From JAENVT01 sp963720775 (GTDB lineage Bacteria; Actinomycetota; Acidimicrobiia; Acidimicrobiales; Ilumatobacteraceae), in assembly GCA_963720775.1 (NCBI GenBank), contig CAVRGR010000006.1, positions 186,001-250,000 on the forward strand: DNA of 64,000 nucleotides, written 5' to 3'. How positions within the stretch are numbered: position 1 is the stretch's first letter; each line of letters starts with the position of its first letter. The notes below the pieces were generated by a model. That model saw only the letters and a list, made by a program, of their open reading frames with translations. It had not been told where the DNA came from and made no database searches. Below are positions 16,282 to 24,040 of this stretch, one piece after another. Position numbers and translations under genes: made by a program.

Positions 16282-17886
16282 TCAAGTGATGGTCAGTGGT
16301 TCGCTTCGCGTGCCGTTCAGCGAGTCCGACGTCGCTGTTATCACGTAACCGGTGCCTGGATGGTCGATCTGGCAGCCGGCGAACTTGGCGGTGCCGCCAA
16401 CCGCGGCGCGCGGGTTCACCTTGCAGCTGAGTGTTGCGCCTGCTGGGCCTGTCGCGGGGTCAAGGTCGAGTTGGATGTCGGCTGTGCCAGTGCTGACGAT
16501 GTTTCCGTAGCTGTCCTGAATCGTGATTGATGGCTGCGACGACCAGTTCTTCGCGGCCTTGCCGCCGCCGGGTTGTTTGCTGAATGCGAGCTGGGTTGCC
16601 GCGCCAGGGGTCACGTCGAAGGTTGCCGTGTTCGTGGACTTCAACCCGGTCGACGTCATCGTCAGGCGGTAGCTCGCTGCAGCTGACACGATGGCGAGAT
16701 CGGAAAATGTGGCGACTCCGTCGATGGCGTCGACCGTAAATGTTCCGGACATCGATGCGATGTTCTTGTTGATGGTCATCGTCACCGTGGCAGTGCTGTC
16801 GACCACCAGGTTGCCGGAGGAGTCCTGGATGACGACGACAATCGGCGCGAGTGTCGCACCCGCCACGGCACTGTTGGGCTGGGTAACCACGGCCAGCTTC
16901 GACGCAGTTCCGTTCACGTCAAATACGTTGCTGACAGCCGAGGCGAGATCGGTGGCCGTCGCAGTCAACGAGTAGCCGCTGCCGGTCTTGTTGATTTGAC
17001 ATCCGTCAAAGCCGGCGAAACCGTTCGTGGGCGAGATCGACGACGCAGTACAAGTGAGCTGCGCGCCAGCGCTCCCGGTCCCACTGGTGATCGCCATCGA
17101 GATATCCGCGGTTGCCGTTGCCACCGCGTTGCCGAACCTGTCTTGAACCGCGACGAGCGGCTGCGTCGCGAAGGCGACGCTCTTGGTCGCCGATTCCGGC
17201 TGGCCGACGAAGCCCAGTTTCACGGCGTCAGCGGCGGTGACTTCCAACAAGGATGAAAATGTCGAGACCGCGCCGTCGGCAGCGGCCGTGAACCGGTAGT
17301 CGGCTCCGGCCTTGTCCACGGTGAGGTCCGAGAAGGTGGCGACGCCATCGACGGAGAGGACCGTGGTCGTTCCTGACAGCGTCGCTCCGTCGGCCCCCTC
17401 CAGCGACAGCGTCACCGACGTCGGCCCGATCGACGAGGTCGCACCCTTCTCGTCCAACAACGTGACGGTAAGGGGCGGGTCGATGACCTGCCCGGCAACC
17501 ACCGAACCGGGGATCGAGCCCGCCTTCAACTGGGCCACACCCGACCCGGACGATGTCGTGGAGTCGACGCAACGGGCGGCATCGGTGATCAAGTACGAAG
17601 CGTCGGATACCTGCACGTCGTGCATCTCGGATGTCGCGTGAAGTACGCCGCTATCCACCAACTCGTCCTCGGTCCCGTACGTCCCCCGCTCAGCGCTGAA
17701 GACCTCCTCCGCACGGCTGATCGTCGCCCGGTCGGCGTCGCAGGCAGCGGCGCTCGCCTCGGTCCGGCCGCCGCGCACGGCAAACACCACCACCGTCGAC
17801 AGGACCCCCAGGATCACGATGACCACAAGCAGCTCCACCAAGGAGAATCCGCGGTCGCGATTTTCTTGGTCGAGGTCCACGGTCAT
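16282..17886 (-). CDS. prepilin-like protein fused to Ig-like repeats
   Basis: 534 residues. The N-terminus is a type IV prepilin/pseudopilin signal: 'RGFSLVELLVVIVILGVLST', with the processing Gly, Phe+1 and Glu+5. A short pilin-like segment with Cys residues extends to about residue 110. The remainder is four or so Ig-like repeats of the kind 'LAVVTQPNSAVAGATL', 'VVVIQDSSGNLVV', 'VTMTI', each 80-100 residues, resembling bacterial Big-type adhesin modules. ATG 17886 is chosen; a much longer upstream frame is not protein-like. Type IV prepilins are usually 120-200 residues, so this is probably a cell-surface adhesive minor pilin. No pilus assembly genes are nearby. Confidence 0.8.
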   Translation of the reverse strand: MTVDLDQENRDRGFSLVELLVVIVILGVLSTVVVFAVRGGRTEASAAACDADRATISRAEEVFSAERGTYGTEDELVDSGVLHATSEMHDVQVSDASYLITDAARCVDSTTSSGSGVAQLKAGSIPGSVVAGQVIDPPLTVTLLDEKGATSSIGPTSVTLSLEGADGATLSGTTTVLSVDGVATFSDLTVDKAGADYRFTAAADGAVSTFSSLLEVTAADAVKLGFVGQPESATKSVAFATQPLVAVQDRFGNAVATATADISMAITSGTGSAGAQLTCTASSISPTNGFAGFDGCQINKTGSGYSLTATATDLASAVSNVFDVNGTASKLAVVTQPNSAVAGATLAPIVVVIQDSSGNLVVDSTATVTMTINKNIASMSGTFTVDAIDGVATFSDLAIVSAAASYRLTMTSTGLKSTNTATFDVTPGAATQLAFSKQPGGGKAAKNWSSQPSITIQDSYGNIVSTGTADIQLDLDPATGPAGATLSCKVNPRAAVGGTAKFAGCQIDHPGTGYVITATSDSLNGTRSEPLTIT

Positions 17887-18162
17887 GGAATCGGCCGGGT
17901 TCAGGGGACTCTGAAGCAATCGACAACAAATCGACAAGAACGCGCTCAACCATCGGTCGCACGATTCTTGGGGGCACTGTTGCGATGTTCGATCGGCTTG
18001 CGGGGTCGACCGGCGTTGGCACCGAACTGGCCAGATCATCAAGGCGAGTTCATCGAACGCTGCAGCGCAACGAAGACGGCTTGCTCGGGCGTCGACGCCG
18101 AGTTCGTAGTGGCCGCGGCGAAGGTTCTGGATGAACGCGTGACCTGTGATGATCAACGTCGC

Positions 18163-18342
18163 GGTTCGGTCGGTCTTCAAGCCGCATCGGCGGCATGCCT
18201 CCACGCCGAAAGCGGACGCGTTGACGAGGCGATCACGCAGTTGGAGGCGGTGGTCAGTGACCGGACCCGAGTGCTGGGTTCCGACCACCCGGACACCCGC
18301 GCCTCCCGAGATTGCCTCGAGCGCTTGCTAAAGGCGTCCTAA
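18163..18342 (+). pseudogene. TPR (tetratricopeptide_10) C-terminal fragment
   Basis: The frame ends 'VDEAITQLEAVVSDRTRVLG', 'SDHPDTRASRDCLERLLKAS', which is one complete repeat of the tetratricopeptide class found in the 20281 gene ('ERVLGSDHPTTVLVRNNLA'). No start or N-terminal part is recognisable. It is probably the leftover end of a second P-loop/TPR gene upstream of the peptide locus. It is not functional alone. Confidence 0.5.
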
Positions 18343-18567
18343 ACGCTGCGCCATCAGACATCTTCGTCGGCGAGTGCCTCGCAAACCTGCTAGGACTAGG
18401 TCTGAGTCAGGTGCAATCCATGCCGTCTTGGATCCTTGACTCGGGGTCTTTGGACCGGCGGCGACGGTGGGAGGGACACGATGGACGAGGCTCACCGGCA
18501 CCTGTTCACGCCGGGCCATTGGTGACTGATTCCATATGTAGCTCAGTTCGGGCTGACGGAACAGGAT

Positions 18568-18864
18568 GTGGATGAGGCAAGCGCGTCGATCAGAGGGTAT
18601 CTGTTCGATCAATATGTTCGGGCGTGCGGCTTCACACCTGTGGGCTCATGGGCGTTCATCGTCTTGCCCGATGGAACGTGCGAATATCACTCACTGGAGC
18701 CTGGCAAACCCCTGTGGTGCTGCGAGAACAGGAAACAGATCGCGGCCAGAGTCCGCTCCGAAACAACAGGTTTTCCCCCGTGGTGGGACAACCCTGCCGC
18801 ACGACTCAGTCCAGTCAGATCAGATGAACCGAACAGCCAAACCATGACATGGAGAACACGATGA
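18568..18864 (+). CDS. small protein upstream of the FDNS peptide, unknown function
   Basis: 98 residues from GTG 18568. The same frame is protein-like for 15 codons further upstream ('YVAQFGLTEQDVDEA') but has no start codon there, so the true start is uncertain and the gene may be truncated. It contains 'IRGYLFDQYVRACGFTPVG', 'SWAFIVLPDGTCEYHSL' and 'PLWCCENRKQIAARV'; Trp and Cys are frequent. The tail overlaps the start of the peptide gene. It may be an accessory protein of the RiPP locus, for instance a partner-binding protein, but this is position-based inference only. Confidence 0.45.
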   Translation: MDEASASIRGYLFDQYVRACGFTPVGSWAFIVLPDGTCEYHSLEPGKPLWCCENRKQIAARVRSETTGFPPWWDNPAARLSPVRSDEPNSQTMTWRTR

Positions 18865-19046
18865 TGAATGACTCAGCTAGGTCCGACGGTGCACAGAAGG
18901 GGACTGTCGACGAGCGCATCCGAGCACTCGACAGTGCTGGACTGGAGAGCATCCAAGGACGGCAAACCTCGAGCCTGTTTGACAACAGCTTCGACAACTC
19001 GTTCGACAACTCGTTCAGTCCGCTCATCGACAAAGCGAGAAGTTGA
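18861..19046 (+). CDS. RiPP precursor peptide with FDNS repeats (triceptide-like)
   Basis: A 60-65 residue peptide. The leader-like part is charged ('DERIRALDSAGLESIQ'). The core at the C-terminus has three tandem FDNS units followed by FSP ('SLFDNSFDNSFDNSFSPL'), encoded at 18978-19013. Aromatic-x-Asn/Asp triplets are the targets of the radical SAM enzymes that make three-residue cyclophanes (triceptides; GrrM, XyeB and FxsB relatives). GGAGAA at 18851-18856 favours start at ATG 18861 or 18864 over ATG 18849. The stop codon overlaps the TTG start of the radical SAM gene (TTGA), which couples their translation. The assignment as precursor is inference from repeats, size and position. Confidence 0.75.
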   Translation: MMNDSARSDGAQKGTVDERIRALDSAGLESIQGRQTSSLFDNSFDNSFDNSFSPLIDKARS

Positions 19047-20200
19047 CCATCAGAGCGTTGCCTCGCCCAGCGCTCAAACTTCTGGTGATTCAACCCACCG
19101 CCTTTTGCAATCTCGATTGCTCGTACTGCTATGTGCCCGACCGTCAAGATTCAAGTCGTCTGCCGATTTCCTTGCTCGACAACCTTCTGCACGTCGTCAA
19201 CGACTCGAAGCCTGTGGCGACTCACCAGGACTTGACGATTCTTTGGCATTCCGGCGAGCCGTTGGCTGCAGGGTTGGATTTCTACCGCACGGCCTTTGCA
19301 TCGATTGACCGGATCCTGAGCGATCGATGGAACGTTCGTCACTCCATCCAGACGAATGGCACGATTGTCAACGACACGTGGTGCGAGTTCTTCTGCGAAC
19401 ACCAGATCTCCATCGGTGTCTCACTCGACGGACCCGAGCCCATCCACGATGCCAACCGCACCACCCGCGCCGGGCGCGGATCCTTTGCGCGAGTGATGCG
19501 GGGCATAGAACGGCTGCGAGCACACGACATCGATGTCAGCGTGTTGTGCGTCCTGACATCTGACAGCATCGGCCACCCCCACGAGTTGTTTCACTTCTTC
19601 GTCGACAGCGGCTTCCGCCAAATCGCATTCAACGTCGAAGAGATCGAGGGTCCGAACCTCGAGTCGTCACTGCTGAGGATCGGCCGCGATCTCCCCGACG
19701 CGAGATCCCGCTATCGAGCGTTCATGGCGAGAATGGACGAACTCAACAGGGTTCGCGGACGGCCCCTGGCGATTCGAGAGTTCGTGAGTCAAGCGCAGTC
19801 GATTCGCGACAGGTTCGAGAATCCGGCAAGTGTGCCGGTGGTCGCCGAGCAGCGGGCGGGTGCGATTCTCACCATGGCCCGTGATGGGACGATGTATTCG
19901 TGGTCGCCAGAGCTTGCCTCCGGTGCGCCTGACCGACTCTCACTCGGGAACATCCGAGACGCAGTCTCGATCGATCAACTCCTCGCCACGGAACGGGCGC
20001 TCGCGATCCAGCGTGAGATCGACCAGGGTGTCGAGATGTGTCGCACGCAATGCGAGTACTTCGGTGTCTGCGGTGGCGGCTCACCTGGTAACAAGCTGTT
20101 CGAGCGAGGCACGTTTGCTGCAACCGAGACGCTGAAATGCGCCCTACAGATACAAGAACTCACCGACGTGGTTCTCACCGCGCTGGAAAGCCACTCGTGA
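19043..20200 (+). CDS. radical SAM/SPASM peptide maturase (cyclophane-forming type)
   Basis: 385 residues. The [4Fe-4S]-SAM motif CxxxCxxC is at Cys22, Cys26 and Cys29 ('AFCNLDCSYCYVPD'). It is followed by the 'LTILWHSGEPLAAGLDFYR' and 'IQTNGTIVNDTWCEFF' strands of the TIM barrel. The C-terminus 'CRTQCEYFGVCGGGSPGNKL' with a later Cys in 'ETLKCALQ' is a SPASM domain holding auxiliary clusters. This architecture matches GrrM/FxsB-type maturases that cross-link an aromatic side chain to the third residue in the precursor. TTG 19043 is used because of its overlap with the peptide stop. The likely substrate is the FDNS peptide. Confidence 0.92.
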   Translation: MTIRALPRPALKLLVIQPTAFCNLDCSYCYVPDRQDSSRLPISLLDNLLHVVNDSKPVATHQDLTILWHSGEPLAAGLDFYRTAFASIDRILSDRWNVRHSIQTNGTIVNDTWCEFFCEHQISIGVSLDGPEPIHDANRTTRAGRGSFARVMRGIERLRAHDIDVSVLCVLTSDSIGHPHELFHFFVDSGFRQIAFNVEEIEGPNLESSLLRIGRDLPDARSRYRAFMARMDELNRVRGRPLAIREFVSQAQSIRDRFENPASVPVVAEQRAGAILTMARDGTMYSWSPELASGAPDRLSLGNIRDAVSIDQLLATERALAIQREIDQGVEMCRTQCEYFGVCGGGSPGNKLFERGTFAATETLKCALQIQELTDVVLTALESHS

Positions 20201-20280
20201 GATCACGGATGACGGGAGCTGGCTGATGTGAGTCGCCTTTCTACGAATCGAGCTGTTCTCGTGGGGCTAGTCTCCGACCA

Positions 20281-21033
20281 ATGGACGGACACGACGGTGG
20301 CGGAGAGCTGCCGTTCGTCGGTGCCCAGCGGATCGACTTGGTCGAAGAACTCCTGTGTCGATTCGATGAGGTCAGTCGAACTCGCGTGCCGCAGTGGGTT
20401 CCACTCGAGGCGCCGACGGGATGGGGCAAGTCGCGAATTGCTCAGGAGTTCTACGGCCGGTTGGCCGCCGAGCGCCAGGACGATGGACCATACTGGCCGT
20501 CCTCCATCGTCGAGTCCATCAACGAGGACGACACGTTGGCCCGGCAGCAGATCCTCGGACCCGACCACCCCACAACGCTGACTCTTCGAAACAACCTGGC
20601 AATCACGCTGGAAGGAGCGGGACAGGCGTCGGAGGCGATCGAGCAGTTCCAAGCCCTCCTGGCCGACAGGGAGAGGGTGCTCGGGCCCGACCACCCTTCG
20701 ACATTCACCACCCGCAACAATCTGGCTGTGGCTATGCGGGACTCAGGACGGCTGGCGGATGCGCTCGCGCAATTCCGAGCGCTGGTGGTCGATCGCGAAC
20801 GGGTCCAAGGATCCGACCACCCTGAGACGTTGACCACTCGTAACAACATGGCATGCACGTTGCAAGACACCGGTTGCGTCGGCGAGGCGATCGCCCAGTA
20901 CCGGACGATTCTCGCCGACAGTGAGCGGGTCTTGGGATCCGACCATCCCACAACCGTGCTCGTCCGCAACAACCTGGCGCGTGCGCTGAAAAGTCGTGAG
21001 GAAGGGGGTCGAGATGAGCGAACGACATCCTGA
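20281..21033 (+). CDS. P-loop/TPR protein of the peptide locus
   Basis: 250 residues. Residues 10-51 look like the start of a STAND-type NTPase, with a Walker A-like 'EAPTGWGKS' at 43-51. No Walker B or sensor motifs follow. The chain goes from 'GPYWPSSIVESINEDD' straight into four tetratricopeptide_10 repeats ('ILGPDHPTTLTLRNNLA', 'RVLGPDHPSTFTTRNNL' and so on). It therefore looks like an in-frame internal deletion of a larger P-loop/TPR protein. TPR proteins accompany radical SAM maturases in FxsB-type clusters, where they may scaffold. It overlaps the protease gene by 20 bp. Confidence 0.75.
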   Translation: MDGHDGGGELPFVGAQRIDLVEELLCRFDEVSRTRVPQWVPLEAPTGWGKSRIAQEFYGRLAAERQDDGPYWPSSIVESINEDDTLARQQILGPDHPTTLTLRNNLAITLEGAGQASEAIEQFQALLADRERVLGPDHPSTFTTRNNLAVAMRDSGRLADALAQFRALVVDRERVQGSDHPETLTTRNNMACTLQDTGCVGEAIAQYRTILADSERVLGSDHPTTVLVRNNLARALKSREEGGRDERTTS

Positions 21034-23749
21034 GATGGAAGGGATCCTCGGACCCAACGTGTCATGGACCACCTGTCGTGACGAGCAACTCCCCGAGCTG
21101 ACTGAGCTCCTGCGCCGAGCTGCACCGTCCGGCTCGATCAATCTCCGAGTCGTCGCTGGGGAATACGCCGTGTTGCCTGTCTACCGTCGGTGCCAGTTGT
21201 TCGACTTGCAGATCGAAGGTGCGTCCGAGGTCGACCGAGTGTTCGTGATCGTGGATGATCGCGGTTCGCTCCGCTGGCTCGATGGGAAGTCGACGCCGGT
21301 CCACGACTTGAACGATGCCCAGTCGCTGCACCTCGAGTCCCACGAAGTGTTGGATTACCTGCGCTGGTTTCTGTTCGCAGTTCGCGGCGACGCGGGCGCG
21401 TTCGTTCTGCTCGATTCACCGGAGTCCCTCAGCGAGGGGACGTCGAACCGGCAGCGCCTCGCCGAGGTGCGCGCCACTTTGGTTCCCTTCGAGCTGGTCG
21501 GTCGAGGCTCGGACGGCCGCTTCGAGGTGCAGGCGTCCATCGCCTACGAGGGGGCGATCTTCACAGCTCGTTTTGGCTTGGAGACATCCGGGCTGGTCGA
21601 GATGTTGGACGACGTGCCGGTGGGGCAAGTCGAGGATCTCGTCGCACCGGAGTACCCGCCTCTTGCCCTGGTGCGGAGTGCCGGTGCTGTCGAGCCGGCA
21701 GCCGACCTCACGGATGGTCAAGTTCGTTCGACTGGATTGACGAATGGTGATGTCGACGTCACCAAAGCCGTTGTCTCCGTACTCCTCGGTGCGGCTGTGC
21801 GGGCCCAGCTGGGAGACAGGTTGCTGCAACGCTTCAACACGCAGGCTGGGGCAGCAGCATGGGAATCGCAGCTGCTGCGCTACGTACAAGAGTCGACACC
21901 GATCATCGTGATCGAGTCGGACATCCCCTTCGCCGAAGACATCGTCGCCGGGTTGCTCGATCCGCAGGGCCAGACCTTTCCGCCCCAGACAATTCAACGG
22001 GCCGAAGCTGTGCAGGGCGACGACACCCGGTGTGCGGTCGCCTTGCAGTATTCAAGTGCGAAGTTGCACCTGATCTCGTTCCACGCCTACCGATCACTTT
22101 GGGACACGGAGCGAACTGCTCACGAACTGGCGATTGGCACGGCCACCGTGCTCATCGGATGCGAGCGAGTGGCCGACGTGCCCGAGCCGCTTCGACGTGT
22201 CACCGACCTGCGACTCACGCTGCCGCGGATAGACCCTCCAGTCTTCGCCGAGATGTTCCAGCGCGTGTTCCAAGCTCCGCCGCCGGTCGATTGGGACGCC
22301 GGCTCTGACCGCGGTGGCTGGACCCGCTACCTGTTGCACAGCGACTTTCATGCCCCTCTGCGTTTGGGGCTCACGCCACTTGAGGCGGTGGACTATCTGC
22401 ACGAGCGTTGCGCAGCACGACTCCGCGAAGTGTCGGCCGACGACTCGCCCTCACTCAACGATCTGCATGGGCTGGGCGAGGCGCGACAGATCGCGGAAGA
22501 TCTGATCGCCGACATCGCTGCGGCGCGCGCTGAGATCATTCCATGGTCAGCTGTGGATCATGGGCTTCTGTTGGTAGGCGTACCCGGCACAGGCAAGACA
22601 ACGCTTGCTCGGGCGATCGCCCGCGAGTGCGATGTAAAGTTCATCCAGGGGAGTGCGGCGCAGTGGCAGTCGGCGGGCTCGCTCGACGCGCACCTCAAGG
22701 CTCTCCGCGACACGTTTGCGGAGGCGCGGCGGTACGCGCCGGCCATCTTGTTCATCGACGAGATCGACAGTATTGGCAATCGAGAACTGCTCTCCGGACA
22801 CAATGCCGTGTACCAGACGGACGTGATCAACGCTCTGCTCGAGCAGATACAGGGGATGGACCCGAATGAGCCCGTGGTGGTGATCGGTGCAACCAACTTC
22901 GCGGAGCGGGTTGACCCCGCGCTCCGACGCGCTGGCCGGCTCGACCAGGTGGTCACGATCCTGCGACCGAACGTCGCCGCTTTGACTGCAATCTTCGAGC
23001 ACTACCTGCGGCCGCACCGAGTCGACGGGGCGATGGACCGGGATGTGGACACAAAGTTGCTGGCGCAGCTTGCATTCGGTGCCACAGGGGCCGATGTCGA
23101 ATTCTTCGTACGCGGCGCCGCACGACGGGCACGTAAGGAAAGGAGGAAACTTGCCCAGGCCGACCTAGTCGCTGAGGTGACGCGGCGCCCTCGCCGCGAT
23201 GAGAACGTCATCCGACTCACCCCCGACGAACTGAGGCGAGTAGCGGTTCACGAGGCAGGTCATGCGCTTGTCTCGCTCGTCGGATCGGGAGCTGGTGCCG
23301 ACATCGCCTACGTCTCGGTGATTCCGCGGATGGACGGCTCGCTGGGCTTCGTCGCGTCAGCGCCGGAACAAGGAGCGTCGATCACGCGGCGCCAATGCAT
23401 CGAGCGTCTCGAGGTAGCACTCGGCGGTCGCGCTGCAGAGGAGTTGGTCTACGGCGAGGAGGAAGTGAGCCTCGGGGCCGGCGGAGACATCTCGAGCGAC
23501 CTCGCCGCGGCGACCCGCATTGCTACATCACTGGTGTGCACCAGCGGTCTCGGCGGCGACGGCAGTCTCCTGTGGACCGACCAACCGACCGTCGATCAAC
23601 TCGTCCAGATCGACGCTCTTTTGCGCCAGGCATACCGCAGCGCGATACAAAAACTGGCCCTGCATCGCTCGACACTCGACGACATCGCCAAGGTGCTCGT
23701 CGCCGAGCAGGAGCTTGATGGAGATGCGCTCCGTGCACTGCTGCCGTGA
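21014..23749 (+). CDS. soluble FtsH-like AAA+ zinc protease (M41)
   Basis: 911 residues. About 480 N-terminal residues are of unknown function and lack the membrane helices of FtsH. The AAA+ module has Walker A 'GVPGTGKTT' at about 522, Walker B 'AILFIDEID', and 'GATNFAERVDPALRRAGRLD' with arginine residues of the second region of homology. The M41 protease has HEAGH at about 746 and 'GAGGDISSDLAAAT', the third-ligand region. ATG 21014 with AGGAAGGGGG upstream is preferred to GTG 20996. It is the last large gene of the peptide operon and could remove the leader or degrade unmodified precursor. It could instead be an independent quality-control protease. Confidence 0.88.
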   Translation: MSERHPEMEGILGPNVSWTTCRDEQLPELTELLRRAAPSGSINLRVVAGEYAVLPVYRRCQLFDLQIEGASEVDRVFVIVDDRGSLRWLDGKSTPVHDLNDAQSLHLESHEVLDYLRWFLFAVRGDAGAFVLLDSPESLSEGTSNRQRLAEVRATLVPFELVGRGSDGRFEVQASIAYEGAIFTARFGLETSGLVEMLDDVPVGQVEDLVAPEYPPLALVRSAGAVEPAADLTDGQVRSTGLTNGDVDVTKAVVSVLLGAAVRAQLGDRLLQRFNTQAGAAAWESQLLRYVQESTPIIVIESDIPFAEDIVAGLLDPQGQTFPPQTIQRAEAVQGDDTRCAVALQYSSAKLHLISFHAYRSLWDTERTAHELAIGTATVLIGCERVADVPEPLRRVTDLRLTLPRIDPPVFAEMFQRVFQAPPPVDWDAGSDRGGWTRYLLHSDFHAPLRLGLTPLEAVDYLHERCAARLREVSADDSPSLNDLHGLGEARQIAEDLIADIAAARAEIIPWSAVDHGLLLVGVPGTGKTTLARAIARECDVKFIQGSAAQWQSAGSLDAHLKALRDTFAEARRYAPAILFIDEIDSIGNRELLSGHNAVYQTDVINALLEQIQGMDPNEPVVVIGATNFAERVDPALRRAGRLDQVVTILRPNVAALTAIFEHYLRPHRVDGAMDRDVDTKLLAQLAFGATGADVEFFVRGAARRARKERRKLAQADLVAEVTRRPRRDENVIRLTPDELRRVAVHEAGHALVSLVGSGAGADIAYVSVIPRMDGSLGFVASAPEQGASITRRQCIERLEVALGGRAAEELVYGEEEVSLGAGGDISSDLAAATRIATSLVCTSGLGGDGSLLWTDQPTVDQLVQIDALLRQAYRSAIQKLALHRSTLDDIAKVLVAEQELDGDALRALLP

Positions 23750-23877
23750 AGTTGTGTTCTTCGCTCGCCCACTTCGCGCGGCTCCAGGCGTTGCGCGACG
23801 TCTACGACCCTGACCGTTTGTTCTTCGACTTCTACCAACGCTCGGGATGTTCTGCGAACGAGTTCGAACCGCGGTGA
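23746..23877 (+). pseudogene. short C-terminal remnant, possibly FAD-linked oxidase (BBE-like)
   Basis: A 43-codon frame from GTG 23746 overlaps the protease stop (GTGA) and reads 'FARLQALRDVYDPDRLFFDF'. That pattern occurs at the C-terminal end of berberine-bridge-type FAD oxidases (YDP-x-x-LF). Nothing upstream belongs to it, so it is probably the leftover tail of a replaced gene. A genuine tiny gene coupled to the protease cannot be excluded. The next 160 bp contain no gene. Confidence 0.35.
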
Positions 23878-24040
23878 GGGCGGCTCGAACGTGCGCCGCT
23901 CACCCGGCGCGACGGTCGCAGCAGCTGACCGCGGTCGGCGGTGTCGTGGCCGAACAAGTTCGACAGCAGATTGGTGGCGATGGCGTGTCCGAAGTTCATG
24001 TGCACAGGACTCAGCACTCCCGCGCTGGATACATCGGGAT

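Noticed and set aside
18861..19046. Assignment of the peptide to the FxSxx-COOH (FxsA) family
   Set aside because: The C-terminus is not F-x-S-x-x; the repeats are FDNS in the interior, so only a general cyclophane-type assignment is supported.
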